From: Candidatus Aminicenantota bacterium
GTDB lineage: Bacteria; Acidobacteriota; Aminicenantia; Aminicenantales; Saccharicenantaceae
Length of the DNA stretch: 11,981 nucleotides
Assembly (NCBI GenBank): GCA_011048485.1
Contig: DSDX01000344.1
Span: 1 to 11,981 of the forward strand
Direction: 5' to 3'
The notes beneath the pieces were generated by a model, which saw only the letters and a program-made list of their open reading frames with translations, was not told the origin of the DNA and searched no databases. The position numbers and the translations under genes were made by a program. Shown piece after piece: positions 1-5,297 of the stretch. Position 1 is the first letter of the stretch. Each line of letters opens with the position of its first letter.

Positions 1-40
1 ATGTTCGACTCCTCTGTCTCACTAAATGACTATTTTACCA
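1..40 (-). promoter_or_regulatory. Probable leftward promoter and ribosome binding site at the window edge
   Basis: Read on the minus strand, positions 40-32 spell an extended -10 element (TG, one base, TAAAAT) in an AT-rich patch within otherwise GC-rich DNA. Downstream on the same strand lies a purine-rich GAGGAG (minus strand, plus positions 13-8), followed six bases later by AT at plus positions 2-1. If the base before the window is C on the plus strand, this becomes an ATG start with ideal spacing. No convincing -35 box is visible, which is tolerated for extended -10 promoters. The inferred leader is about 23 bases. The downstream gene is outside the window, so this remains an inference. 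Confidence 0.42.
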
Positions 41-110
41 TATCCGGCCTCATTCGCCGCGCGGCCGAAACCCGGGAGGACCCGGCGTCCGCCCGCCCCC
101 GCCCCGCTCC

Positions 111-122
111 CGGCCCGGGCCG
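111..122. repeat. 12-base GC palindrome upstream of the GWxTD gene
   Basis: Positions 111-122 form a perfect self-complementary sequence, CGGCCCGGGCCG, at the end of a C-rich stretch (about 75-120). It closely resembles the arms of the hairpin just after the GWxTD gene (1102-1117). It could be a terminator or roadblock element, a protein-binding site, or chance in GC-rich DNA. No T-tract follows it. Confidence 0.35.
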
Positions 123-147
123 CTCGTGTTTCGCTTGGGATTAATGA

Positions 148-153
148 TAGAAT
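148..153 (+). promoter_or_regulatory. Possible -10 element for the GWxTD lipoprotein gene
   Basis: TAGAAT matches the sigma70 -10 consensus at five of six positions and lies in a short AT-rich patch (138-153) between GC-rich sequence and the start codon. No recognisable -35 box is found 16-18 bases upstream, so the call is weak. A start of transcription near 160 would leave the Shine-Dalgarno at 161-168 at the very 5' end of the message. Confidence 0.25.
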
Positions 154-160
154 GGAAGCC

Positions 161-168
161 GAGGAGGG
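161..168 (+). promoter_or_regulatory. Ribosome binding site fixing the start at 174
   Basis: GAGGAGGG is a strong Shine-Dalgarno sequence 5 bases before the ATG at 174. The longer in-frame candidate start at 126 has no comparable site. It would also bury the lipoprotein signal peptide behind 16 extra charged residues. Confidence 0.75.
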
Positions 169-173
169 ACAGT

Positions 174-1094
174 ATGACCACCCCGACGCGACGGCTCGCG
201 ACCCTTGTCACGGCTTTGGCGGCGCTCGGGGCCGCCTGTTCGAGCGGCCCCAAGCTCCAACTGGATCCCGCAAGCCGGGAGTTCTACGAGACGGCCCGGC
301 TCATCATGACCAAGGAGGAGACGAAGATCTTCGAGAGGCTGCCCGACATCGAGGGCCGCAAGGAGTTCATCGCCGATTTCTGGCTCAAGCGGGACCCTGA
401 TCCCGACACGCCGAAGAACGAGTACCGGGAGCAGTTCGAGGCCCGCGTCGACTTCGTCAACAAGCGCTTCAACAAGGAGGGCGGCCCGGGCTACAACACC
501 GATCGCGGCCGGGTCTACATCTTCATGGGCCCTCCCGACAAGATCGAGGAGTTCCCCCCCCAGCCCGGCTCGGGCTTCCGCGGCACCCTCGTCTGGTGGA
601 GCTATTTCGACCATCAGATGGCCGTCGAGTTCACGGACGAGAGGGGCGACGGCCGCTACCGGATCACCGACACGGCGGGCGACTTCTTCGGGGCCATGGA
701 CCTGGCCAAGCTCGGGCGCAACACCCGGGCCGACGACGTCTTCGGCCGCAAGTTCGTCAAGTTCCAGGCCGACTACGACGCGGGGGCCGGGGAGATCGAG
801 GTCCGCCTGCCGGCCAAGGAGCTGATGTTCCGCGAGAACGACGAGGGCCGCCTCCAGATCGACCTGCGGTTCGTCATCTACATCTATCCCGACGAGGGCG
901 CGGGCAAGGAGACCCTCGCCGAGGCCCGGTCGGTCGCGTTCACCGACGCCGAGCTCGAAGCCATGGAGACGGTCGATTTCCGCTTCGCCAAGTCCCTGGC
1001 GCCGGGGACGAACTATGTCGATGTCCTGGTCATGGCCCCGGAGGGCCTGCACGGCAAGATCAGGCAGATCTTCGAGATCAAGGTCGACCGGTAG
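174..1094 (+). CDS. GWxTD domain-containing lipoprotein
   Basis: Predicted exported lipoprotein of 306 residues. The first 21 residues form a short signal peptide (TRR, then a hydrophobic stretch) ending at a lipobox-like L-G-A-A-C with Cys22. The next residues are Ser-rich. The GWxTD family is recognised from the block at about residues 66-120: a FWLKRDPDPDTP-like segment, then GPGYNTDRGRVYI and a GPPD motif. The signature is therefore G-Y-N-T-D (106-110), with Tyr replacing the usual Trp. The C-terminal half (about 150-306) looks like the beta-rich remainder common in these proteins. The family is frequent in Acidobacteriota and relatives, and its biochemical role is not established. The start at 174 is chosen for its strong ribosome binding site and intact signal peptide. 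The gene seems monocistronic: a hairpin follows it and a new promoter precedes the next gene. Family call is firm; membrane anchoring is inferred. Confidence 0.85.
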   Translation: MTTPTRRLATLVTALAALGAACSSGPKLQLDPASREFYETARLIMTKEETKIFERLPDIEGRKEFIADFWLKRDPDPDTPKNEYREQFEARVDFVNKRFNKEGGPGYNTDRGRVYIFMGPPDKIEEFPPQPGSGFRGTLVWWSYFDHQMAVEFTDERGDGRYRITDTAGDFFGAMDLAKLGRNTRADDVFGRKFVKFQADYDAGAGEIEVRLPAKELMFRENDEGRLQIDLRFVIYIYPDEGAGKETLAEARSVAFTDAELEAMETVDFRFAKSLAPGTNYVDVLVMAPEGLHGKIRQIFEIKVDR

Positions 1095-1101
1095 ACGGCC
1101 C

Positions 1102-1117
1102 CGGCCCGCCCGGGCCG
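1102..1117 (+). terminator. GC-rich hairpin after the GWxTD gene
   Basis: CGGCCCG and CGGGCCG pair perfectly around a central CC, starting 7 bases after the stop codon at 1094. For a hairpin with a 4-base loop, six pairs remain. There is no T-tract, so it is either an atypical terminator, a 3'-end stabiliser, or needs a factor such as Rho. Its position between a stop codon and the next promoter (1128-1156) supports a terminating role. Confidence 0.5.
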
Positions 1118-1127
1118 CGGCGGATCA

Positions 1128-1156
1128 TTGACTTCCCATCCGGGCTCCGTTAGTAT
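1128..1156 (+). promoter_or_regulatory. Sigma70-like promoter for the phosphate-transport genes
   Basis: TTGACT (1128-1133, five of six consensus bases) and TAGTAT (1151-1156, four of six) are separated by exactly 17 bases. Transcription would start near 1163, 21 bases before the ATG at 1184, leaving room for the GGAG ribosome binding site at 1175-1178. Confidence 0.6.
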
Positions 1157-1173
1157 GGGCCTCTCATAGGCCC
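1157..1173. promoter_or_regulatory. Operator-like inverted repeat at the predicted transcription start
   Basis: GGGCCT (1157-1162) and AGGCCC (1168-1173) are perfect inverted arms around five bases, CTCAT. The element begins directly after the -10 box and spans the expected +1. It could be a repressor site or a hairpin at the 5' end of the message next to the ribosome binding site. Short GC-rich inverted repeats also occur by chance in such DNA. Confidence 0.35.
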
Positions 1174-1183
1174 CGGAGCGCGC

Positions 1184-1810
1184 ATGAAACTCAATTTTTT
1201 TCCCAGAGACCACAAGTTCTTCGATCTTTTCCGGGAGGACGCCGCCAACCTCAGGGAGGGCGCCCTGGCCCTCCAGGAACTTATCGACAACTACGTGGAT
1301 GTCGAGAAGAAGTACGAGCGGATCAAGGCCATCGAGCACAAGGGCGACAATATCACCCACGAGCTCTTCACCAAGCTCCGCGACACCTTCATCACCCCGC
1401 TCGAGCGCGAGGACATCCACGGCCTGGCCGGCGGCCTCGACGATGTCCTCGACTGCATCGAGGGGGTGGCCAGCCGGATGTGCTACTTCAAGCTCGCCGG
1501 ACCGACGCCCGAGGCCAAGAAGCTCGTCGACATCATCGCCAAGGCCGTCGAGCAGATCTACGAGGCCATCGACAATCTCGAGACCCTAGGCCACTGCCAC
1601 ACCTTCTGCCAGCAGGTCAATATCCTCGAATACGAGGCCGACATCATCTGCCGGGAGGCCATCGCCGAGCTGTTCGACATGGCGGAAACCCCCGCGGAGA
1701 TCAAGGAGCTCATCAAGCTCAAGGAGATCTACACGAGGCTCGAGGTCGCCGCGGACCGCTGCGAGGACGTGGCCAACGTCATCGAGAGCATCATCGTCAA
1801 GTCGACCTGA
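1184..1810 (+). CDS. DUF47 / PhoU-like phosphate transport accessory protein
   Basis: A cytoplasmic, almost entirely helical protein of 208 residues, the usual size for the DUF47 (PhoU-related, TIGR00153-type) family. It opens with the typical start, MKLNFFPRDHKFFDLF. Acidic E/D-rich helix motifs characteristic of PhoU-fold metal-binding proteins are visible: EHKGD (about 46-50), EREDIHGLAGGLDDVLD (about 70-86), EYEAD (about 149-153) and EVAADRCEDVAN (about 187-198). Members are commonly encoded beside PiT-family phosphate transporters and are thought to modulate them, which fits the PiT gene that follows. The start at 1184 has a GGAG site five bases upstream. The unusual point is the 194-base structured gap before the transporter gene, where such pairs usually lie close together. 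Family call is firm; the regulatory role comes from relatives. Confidence 0.9.
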   Translation: MKLNFFPRDHKFFDLFREDAANLREGALALQELIDNYVDVEKKYERIKAIEHKGDNITHELFTKLRDTFITPLEREDIHGLAGGLDDVLDCIEGVASRMCYFKLAGPTPEAKKLVDIIAKAVEQIYEAIDNLETLGHCHTFCQQVNILEYEADIICREAIAELFDMAETPAEIKELIKLKEIYTRLEVAADRCEDVANVIESIIVKST

Positions 1811-2004
1811 CCTGGCCGCTCATGAAAACGCCTTGTTCTTCAATCCCCCACGAAGAACCCAGACCGGCGTTTTCACCCTTCGGGCAAGCCGATCCGGCCG
1901 CATCTGCTTCGTCGCAAACGGCTCGCGGTATTCCGAGTCCAGCTTCGCCCTTTGGCGCCTCGCATCTACAGCCGTCTCGGCTCGTGAATAATCCAGGCTA
2001 GCCC
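1811..2004 (+). other. Structured intergenic region between DUF47 and PiT genes
   Basis: This 194-base non-coding stretch is visibly less GC-biased than the flanking genes and lacks their codon pattern. It begins with a long nested hairpin (1823-1875). A small hairpin with 5-base arms lies at 1970-1982 (AGCCG and CGGCT around TCT). The ribosome binding site before the next ATG (2005) is weak, only an AGG about eight bases upstream. No known riboswitch, tRNA or small-protein gene was recognised. Confidence 0.6.
1823..1875 (+). repeat. Long nested inverted repeat (hairpin)
   Basis: The outer arms TGAAAACGCC (1823-1832) and GGCGTTTTCA (1866-1875) pair over ten bases. Inside them GTTCTTC (1835-1841) and GAAGAAC (1852-1858) pair over seven bases around a ten-base loop. 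The asymmetric internal loop has 2 bases on the left and 7 on the right. It begins 13 bases after the DUF47 stop codon. Seventeen perfect pairs in 53 bases are unlikely by chance. The role may be attenuation, message stability or a mobile palindromic repeat. Confidence 0.7.
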
Positions 2005-3015
2005 ATGCCCGACGCCGGTTTCCTCTTCATCCTCTTCATCATCCTGCTCGCGCTGGTGTTCGACTACACCAACGGACTGAACGACGCGGCCAACTCCATC
2101 GCCACGATCGTCTCGACCCGGGTCCTAACGCCGCGCCAGGCCGTCATCTGGGCCGCTTCCTTCAATTTCATCGCCTTCCTGATCTTCGGCACGGGCGTCG
2201 CCCACACCATCGGCAACGGACTCATCGACATCAGCGTCGTCACGCCCACCGTCGTTTTCTCCGGTCTCATCGGCGCCGTGACGTGGAACCTGGCGGCCTG
2301 GTACCTGGGCTTGCCGATCAGCGCGTCCCACGCCCTCATCGGCGGCTACGCCGGGGCGGCCGTCGTCAAGGCCGGCACGGGCATCATCATCGTCGGCGGC
2401 TGGGGCAAGATCCTCCTCTTCATCTTCCTCGCTCCCCTCCTCGGCTTGGCCCTCGGCGTCCTTTTCATCTGGATCGCGACTTGGACCGTCCATAAGAAGA
2501 ACCCGGCCCGGATCAACAAGGCCGCCAAGCGCCTCCAGCTCCTCTCGGCCGCCCTCTACAGCCTGGGCCACGGCGGCAACGACGCCCAGAAGACCATGGG
2601 CATCATCGCCAGCCTGATCTACGCCGCCGGCTGGATCAAGACCTTTCATGTCCCCCTTTGGGTCGTCCTGTCCGCCCATGCGGCCATCGCCCTGGGCACC
2701 CTTTCGGGGGGATGGAGAGTGGTCAAGACCATGGGCCAGAAGATCACCAAACTGCGGCCCATCGACGGCTTCTGCGCCGAGAGCGCCAGCGCCGTCAGCA
2801 TCTTTTTCGCGACCTATCTGGGCGTCCCGGTCAGCACGACGCATGTCATCACCGGGGCCATCTCCGGCGTCGGGGCGGCCAAGCGCTTCTCGGCCGTCCA
2901 CTGGGGCGTGACCCTGAAGATCGTCTGGGCCTGGATCTTCACCATTCCGGGCTCCGCCCTGATGGCCGGCCTGGCCTATACGCTCATCCGCCTCGTCGAC
3001 ACCTACCTGGTGTGA
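2005..3015 (+). CDS. pit: PiT-family inorganic phosphate transporter
   Basis: Integral inner-membrane protein of 336 residues, predicted to couple phosphate (probably as metal-phosphate) uptake to a cation gradient. Both halves carry the family's repeated signature. The first is G-L-N-D-A-A-N-S-I-A-T at residues 24-34, followed by VSTRVLTP. The second is G-H-G-G-N-D-A-Q-K at 188-196, followed by TMG. A P-[IV]-S-x-[ST]-H motif occurs twice, at LPISASHALIGG and VPVSTTHVITGA, marking the inverted-repeat architecture. Many hydrophobic segments separate these motifs, with a charged cytoplasmic loop near residues 155-178. The length is typical of short bacterial PiT proteins. The DUF47 gene upstream is the expected partner. 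The stop codon is followed four bases later by the next start, which implies translational coupling. A sulfate-permease relative is possible but less likely, given the DUF47 neighbour. Confidence 0.92.
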   Translation: MPDAGFLFILFIILLALVFDYTNGLNDAANSIATIVSTRVLTPRQAVIWAASFNFIAFLIFGTGVAHTIGNGLIDISVVTPTVVFSGLIGAVTWNLAAWYLGLPISASHALIGGYAGAAVVKAGTGIIIVGGWGKILLFIFLAPLLGLALGVLFIWIATWTVHKKNPARINKAAKRLQLLSAALYSLGHGGNDAQKTMGIIASLIYAAGWIKTFHVPLWVVLSAHAAIALGTLSGGWRVVKTMGQKITKLRPIDGFCAESASAVSIFFATYLGVPVSTTHVITGAISGVGAAKRFSAVHWGVTLKIVWAWIFTIPGSALMAGLAYTLIRLVDTYLV

Positions 3016-3019
3016 GGAC

Positions 3020-3529
3020 ATGACGCGCGCCGCCAGTCTCGTCCTCGATGGCGTTCTCGCGTCCATCCTCCTGGCCGGCGGCTTGACGGCCCAAACCCCG
3101 GTCCGGGCCCGCGACATTCTCCCCGCCGAGGGTCTCGTCGCCTCGAGCGTCACCGTCATCCAGGACCAGGCTGCCCTCAACGCCCATTATTTTCTCGCCG
3201 ACGAAGCCGCTCTCGGCCTCGGCCCCCGGACGGACGCCGTCTTCGCCCGCTATCGGGCGGGGGCCGGGGAGGCCCTCCTCCTCGTCGCCGTCCACCCGTC
3301 CGCGGAAGCGGCCGGGCGCGTCTACGGGCGGTTCGGACGGGATTTCTTCTCCGAAAGGTTCGACCCGACGGCCGCCAGGTTCTTCGAAAGGATCGAGACC
3401 GGCGACTGGGTGGGAGCGGCCAGGCAGGGCCCCGTGCTCATCGTCGTCCTGGAGGCGCCCGACCGGGCCGCCTGCGAAAGCCTTCTTGACCGCGCCGCGG
3501 GGCAGGCCCCCGCCGCTAAGTCCCCGTGA
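3020..3529 (+). CDS. Small exported protein, DUF6599-like, function unknown
   Basis: A 169-residue protein with a probable N-terminal export signal: MTR, then a hydrophobic segment to about residue 21, followed by TAQ as a possible cleavage site. The Asp at residue 10 inside the hydrophobic core is unusual, so export is not certain. The remainder alternates short hydrophobic strands and Arg/Phe-rich helices (for example GRVYGRFGRDFF at about 101-112, then a G-P-V-L-I-V-V strand near 147). This pattern recalls DUF6599-type secreted proteins of Acidobacteriota, but the match is from memory and partial. The ATG at 3020 lies four bases after the PiT stop codon, with a GTGAGGA site overlapping that stop, so translation is probably coupled. 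The function is not recognised; a link to transport is inferred only from position. Confidence 0.6.
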   Translation: MTRAASLVLDGVLASILLAGGLTAQTPVRARDILPAEGLVASSVTVIQDQAALNAHYFLADEAALGLGPRTDAVFARYRAGAGEALLLVAVHPSAEAAGRVYGRFGRDFFSERFDPTAARFFERIETGDWVGAARQGPVLIVVLEAPDRAACESLLDRAAGQAPAAKSP

Positions 3530-3549
3530 GCCGGAGCCCCCGTCCGGCG

Positions 3550-3556
3550 GGAGGAG
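3550..3556 (+). promoter_or_regulatory. Ribosome binding site fixing the start at 3564
   Basis: GGAGGAG is a near-perfect Shine-Dalgarno sequence seven bases before the ATG at 3564. The frame is open further upstream to 3486. That extension would add 26 Pro/Arg-rich residues overlapping the previous gene, so the later start is preferred. Confidence 0.75.
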
Positions 3557-3563
3557 ACAGCCC

Positions 3564-4931
3564 ATGATCGACCAACCGGCCGCCAAGCCGAAATTCCCGG
3601 CCACGTTCTGGACGGCCAACACCATCGAGCTCTTCGAGCGGGCCGCCTACTATTCCATGGCCTCCTTCATGGTCATCTACCTGAAGGAGACGCTCGGCAT
3701 GACCCCGAGCTTCGCCACCTTCCTCAACGGGTCGCTCCTGTGGGGCATTATCTATTTCATGCCCATCCTGTCCGGGACGCTGGCCGACAAGTTCGGTTTC
3801 AAGCGCTCGCTTTCGGTCTCGTTCGTGCTCATCTCGCTCGGCTACTTCGTCATGGGCAACGTTCAGCGGTTCTGGCCGGGCCTCATCGGCCGGGGAGCCG
3901 CCGAGGCCGTCGATTTCACGGTCCCCGTGGTCCTGGGCGCCGTTCTCATCGGCATCGGCGGGTCGATCGTCAAGCCCTGCATCGCCGGCACGGTCCAGAA
4001 GACGGCCGGGACGCGGGCGACCCTGGCCTTCGGCATCTTCTACATGGTCATCAACATCGGCTCGATCACCGGCCGGAGCGTCTCCTATTTCATCCGGACG
4101 AGCCTCGGCATCCCGGCCATCTTCACCTACGCCGCGACCTCCTTCGCCCTCGTCGGGCTCATCGTCACCCTGTTCGTCTACAAGGAGCCCGAGTACGTCA
4201 GCGACGGCCTCAAGGACGGCCAGAAGGTCGAGAAGCGGACGCTGGGCCAGGCCCTGGCCGGCATCTTCATCGTCCTGGGCAACCTCAAGTTCGTCTTCCT
4301 CATCGTCGTCCTGAGCCTGTTCTGGTTCCTCTACATCCAGCTCTACAACCTCATGCCCCTGTTCATGCGCTACGTCGATCCCAACGCCCCGATGGAGCTC
4401 TACACCCTGGCCAATCCGGTCATGATCGTCTGCTTCCAGCTGCTCATCACCCGGCTGGTCAAGCGCTGGCTGCCGGTCAAGACCATCATGATCGGGGCCG
4501 TCGTCGTGACCCTCGGCATGCTCGTCAACGTCCTGCCGCCCCTGCTCTTCGCCGATCCCAACGCCAAGACCGGCCTCCTCGGGCTGAGCTTGCCCATCGC
4601 CGGCGTCTTCATTCTCGTGTCCATCGCCTCCATGGCCGTGGGCGAGATGATGGCCTCGCCCCGCGTCTACGAGTACATCGGGGCCATCGCCCCCAAGGGA
4701 CAGGAGGGGCTCTACCTCGGCTACTCGAACCTGCCCATCGCCCTGGCCAGCATCGTCGGCGGGCCGATCGGAGGGCGGCTGTTCGAGCGCTACATCAGCA
4801 CGCCTCTCGAGCAGGGCCGGCCCGTCGACACCGTGACGATGTGGCTCATCATCGTCGGGATCGGGATCCTGTCGGTGGCGGGCCTGTGGATCTACGACCG
4901 GGCGGTCGTCAAGGGCGCCAAAAAGGCCTGA
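3564..4931 (+). CDS. POT/PTR-family proton-dependent oligopeptide transporter (MFS)
   Basis: Inner-membrane symporter of 455 residues with about twelve hydrophobic segments, predicted to import di- or tripeptides with protons. Two family signatures are present. The first helix has E-L-F-E-R-A-A-Y-Y (residues 22-30), the proton-coupling ExxERFxYY motif with Ala in place of Phe. The PTR2 signature FGIFYMVINIGS lies at 156-167. A KPCIAGTVQK segment before it corresponds to the usual KP-N-containing loop. The two bundles are joined by a charged loop near residues 205-230 (KEPEYVSDGLKDGQKVEKR). The gene follows the small exported-protein gene by 34 bases and reads in the same direction, probably as the last gene of the unit. 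Substrates in this superfamily vary (peptides, nitrate, other small molecules), so the family is firm and the substrate is not. Confidence 0.88.
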   Translation: MIDQPAAKPKFPATFWTANTIELFERAAYYSMASFMVIYLKETLGMTPSFATFLNGSLLWGIIYFMPILSGTLADKFGFKRSLSVSFVLISLGYFVMGNVQRFWPGLIGRGAAEAVDFTVPVVLGAVLIGIGGSIVKPCIAGTVQKTAGTRATLAFGIFYMVINIGSITGRSVSYFIRTSLGIPAIFTYAATSFALVGLIVTLFVYKEPEYVSDGLKDGQKVEKRTLGQALAGIFIVLGNLKFVFLIVVLSLFWFLYIQLYNLMPLFMRYVDPNAPMELYTLANPVMIVCFQLLITRLVKRWLPVKTIMIGAVVVTLGMLVNVLPPLLFADPNAKTGLLGLSLPIAGVFILVSIASMAVGEMMASPRVYEYIGAIAPKGQEGLYLGYSNLPIALASIVGGPIGGRLFERYISTPLEQGRPVDTVTMWLIIVGIGILSVAGLWIYDRAVVKGAKKA

Positions 4932-4947
4932 TCGGGACCTGGACCCT

Positions 4948-5151
4948 TTACTTATCGGGCTTGGGCTTGGGGAGCGTCCCGTCGTCGCAGGGCAGGTCCT
5001 CTTCGTAGTTGCGGGCCATCTCCGGGTTCGGGGCGGAGGTGCAGGGCGGGAGCGGCTCCATCTCCTTCCCGCAGCAGAGAGGGATGGGCCGACCCTCCTC
5101 GACCTTGGTCTCCTTGCCGCATACCGAGCATATGTAAACGACTTCGCTCAT
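4948..5151 (-). CDS. Small Cys-rich zinc-ribbon / desulforedoxin-like protein
   Basis: A 67-residue soluble protein with six cysteines: Cys8 and Cys11 in Y-I-C-S-V-C-G, the pair Cys26-Cys27 in L-C-C-G-K-E-M, then Cys37 and Cys55. The first four have the spacing of the desulforedoxin/desulfoferrodoxin N-terminal domain, which binds one iron or zinc through CxxC and CC. The last two belong to an extra acidic tail (PEMARNYEEDLPCDDG) not found in classical desulforedoxin. It could be a redox or metal-carrying protein or a structural zinc ribbon; no catalytic domain is attached. Translation is supported by a strong AAAGGAG site seven bases before the ATG. It is transcribed divergently from the kinase gene and ends 16 bases from the convergent transporter gene. 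The coding call is firm and the ligand uncertain. Confidence 0.78.
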   Translation of the reverse strand: MSEVVYICSVCGKETKVEEGRPIPLCCGKEMEPLPPCTSAPNPEMARNYEEDLPCDDGTLPKPKPDK

Positions 5152-5183
5152 GTCTTGTCTCCTTTGGGTGATATGACTTCTTC

Positions 5184-5213
5184 ATCTTAGCACCACCCGC
5201 CGGGAACGCACAA
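5184..5213 (-). promoter_or_regulatory. Possible promoter for the zinc-ribbon gene
   Basis: On the minus strand, TAAGAT (plus 5189-5184) matches four of six -10 bases and is preceded by TG one base away, an extended -10 arrangement. TTGTGC (plus 5213-5208) lies 18 bases upstream as a weak -35. The predicted leader is about 25 bases and includes the strong ribosome binding site. Confidence 0.45.
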
Positions 5214-5216
5214 GCC

Positions 5217-5261
5217 CGAACGACGAAGACCCCTCCGCGGCCTCAGGTTGACAGTCGTTCG
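5217..5261. promoter_or_regulatory. Inverted repeat in the divergent promoter region
   Basis: CGAACGAC (5217-5224) and GTCGTTCG (5254-5261) are perfect inverted copies, 37 bases centre to centre. The left arm sits just upstream of the minus-strand -35. The right arm directly abuts the plus-strand TTGACA. Both arms lie upstream of the two predicted transcription starts, so the element would act as DNA, for example as a paired operator, and not as RNA. One such eight-base pair could arise by chance in a region this size. Confidence 0.4.
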
Positions 5262-5277
5262 AGGATTCCTGTAGTGT
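5248..5277 (+). promoter_or_regulatory. Promoter for the kinase-exporter operon
   Basis: A perfect -35 box TTGACA (5248-5253) is followed after 18 bases by TAGTGT (5272-5277), which matches the -10 consensus at three positions. This resembles the layout upstream of the DUF47 gene (TTGACT, 17 bases, TAGTAT). Transcription would begin near 5284, only about 14 bases before the ATG at 5298 and inside the GAGGGAG at 5281-5287. Confidence 0.5.
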
Positions 5278-5297
5278 CTTGAGGGAGCGTTGGACAT

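Noticed and set aside
1..144. Open plus-strand frame of 47 codons from the first base
   Set aside because: It runs into Pro/Arg-rich low-complexity sequence, has no visible ribosome binding site within the window and resembles no family. It starts at base 1 only because the window does.
1480..2001. Open frame running from inside the DUF47 gene through most of the intergenic gap
   Set aside because: Its first two thirds are an Arg-rich shadow, and its end has no ribosome binding site or family resemblance. The gap is better explained as structured non-coding DNA.
1811..2004. Possible tRNA, riboswitch or insertion-sequence remnant between DUF47 and PiT
   Set aside because: No cloverleaf, no recognised riboswitch core, no transposase fragment and no target-site duplication could be seen.
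2125..3180. 351-codon minus-strand frame opposite the PiT gene
   Set aside because: Asp/Gly/Ala-rich antisense shadow; the plus strand carries both PiT signatures.
4932..4947. Bidirectional terminator between the convergent transporter and zinc-ribbon genes
   Set aside because: The 16-base gap has no stem or T-tract.
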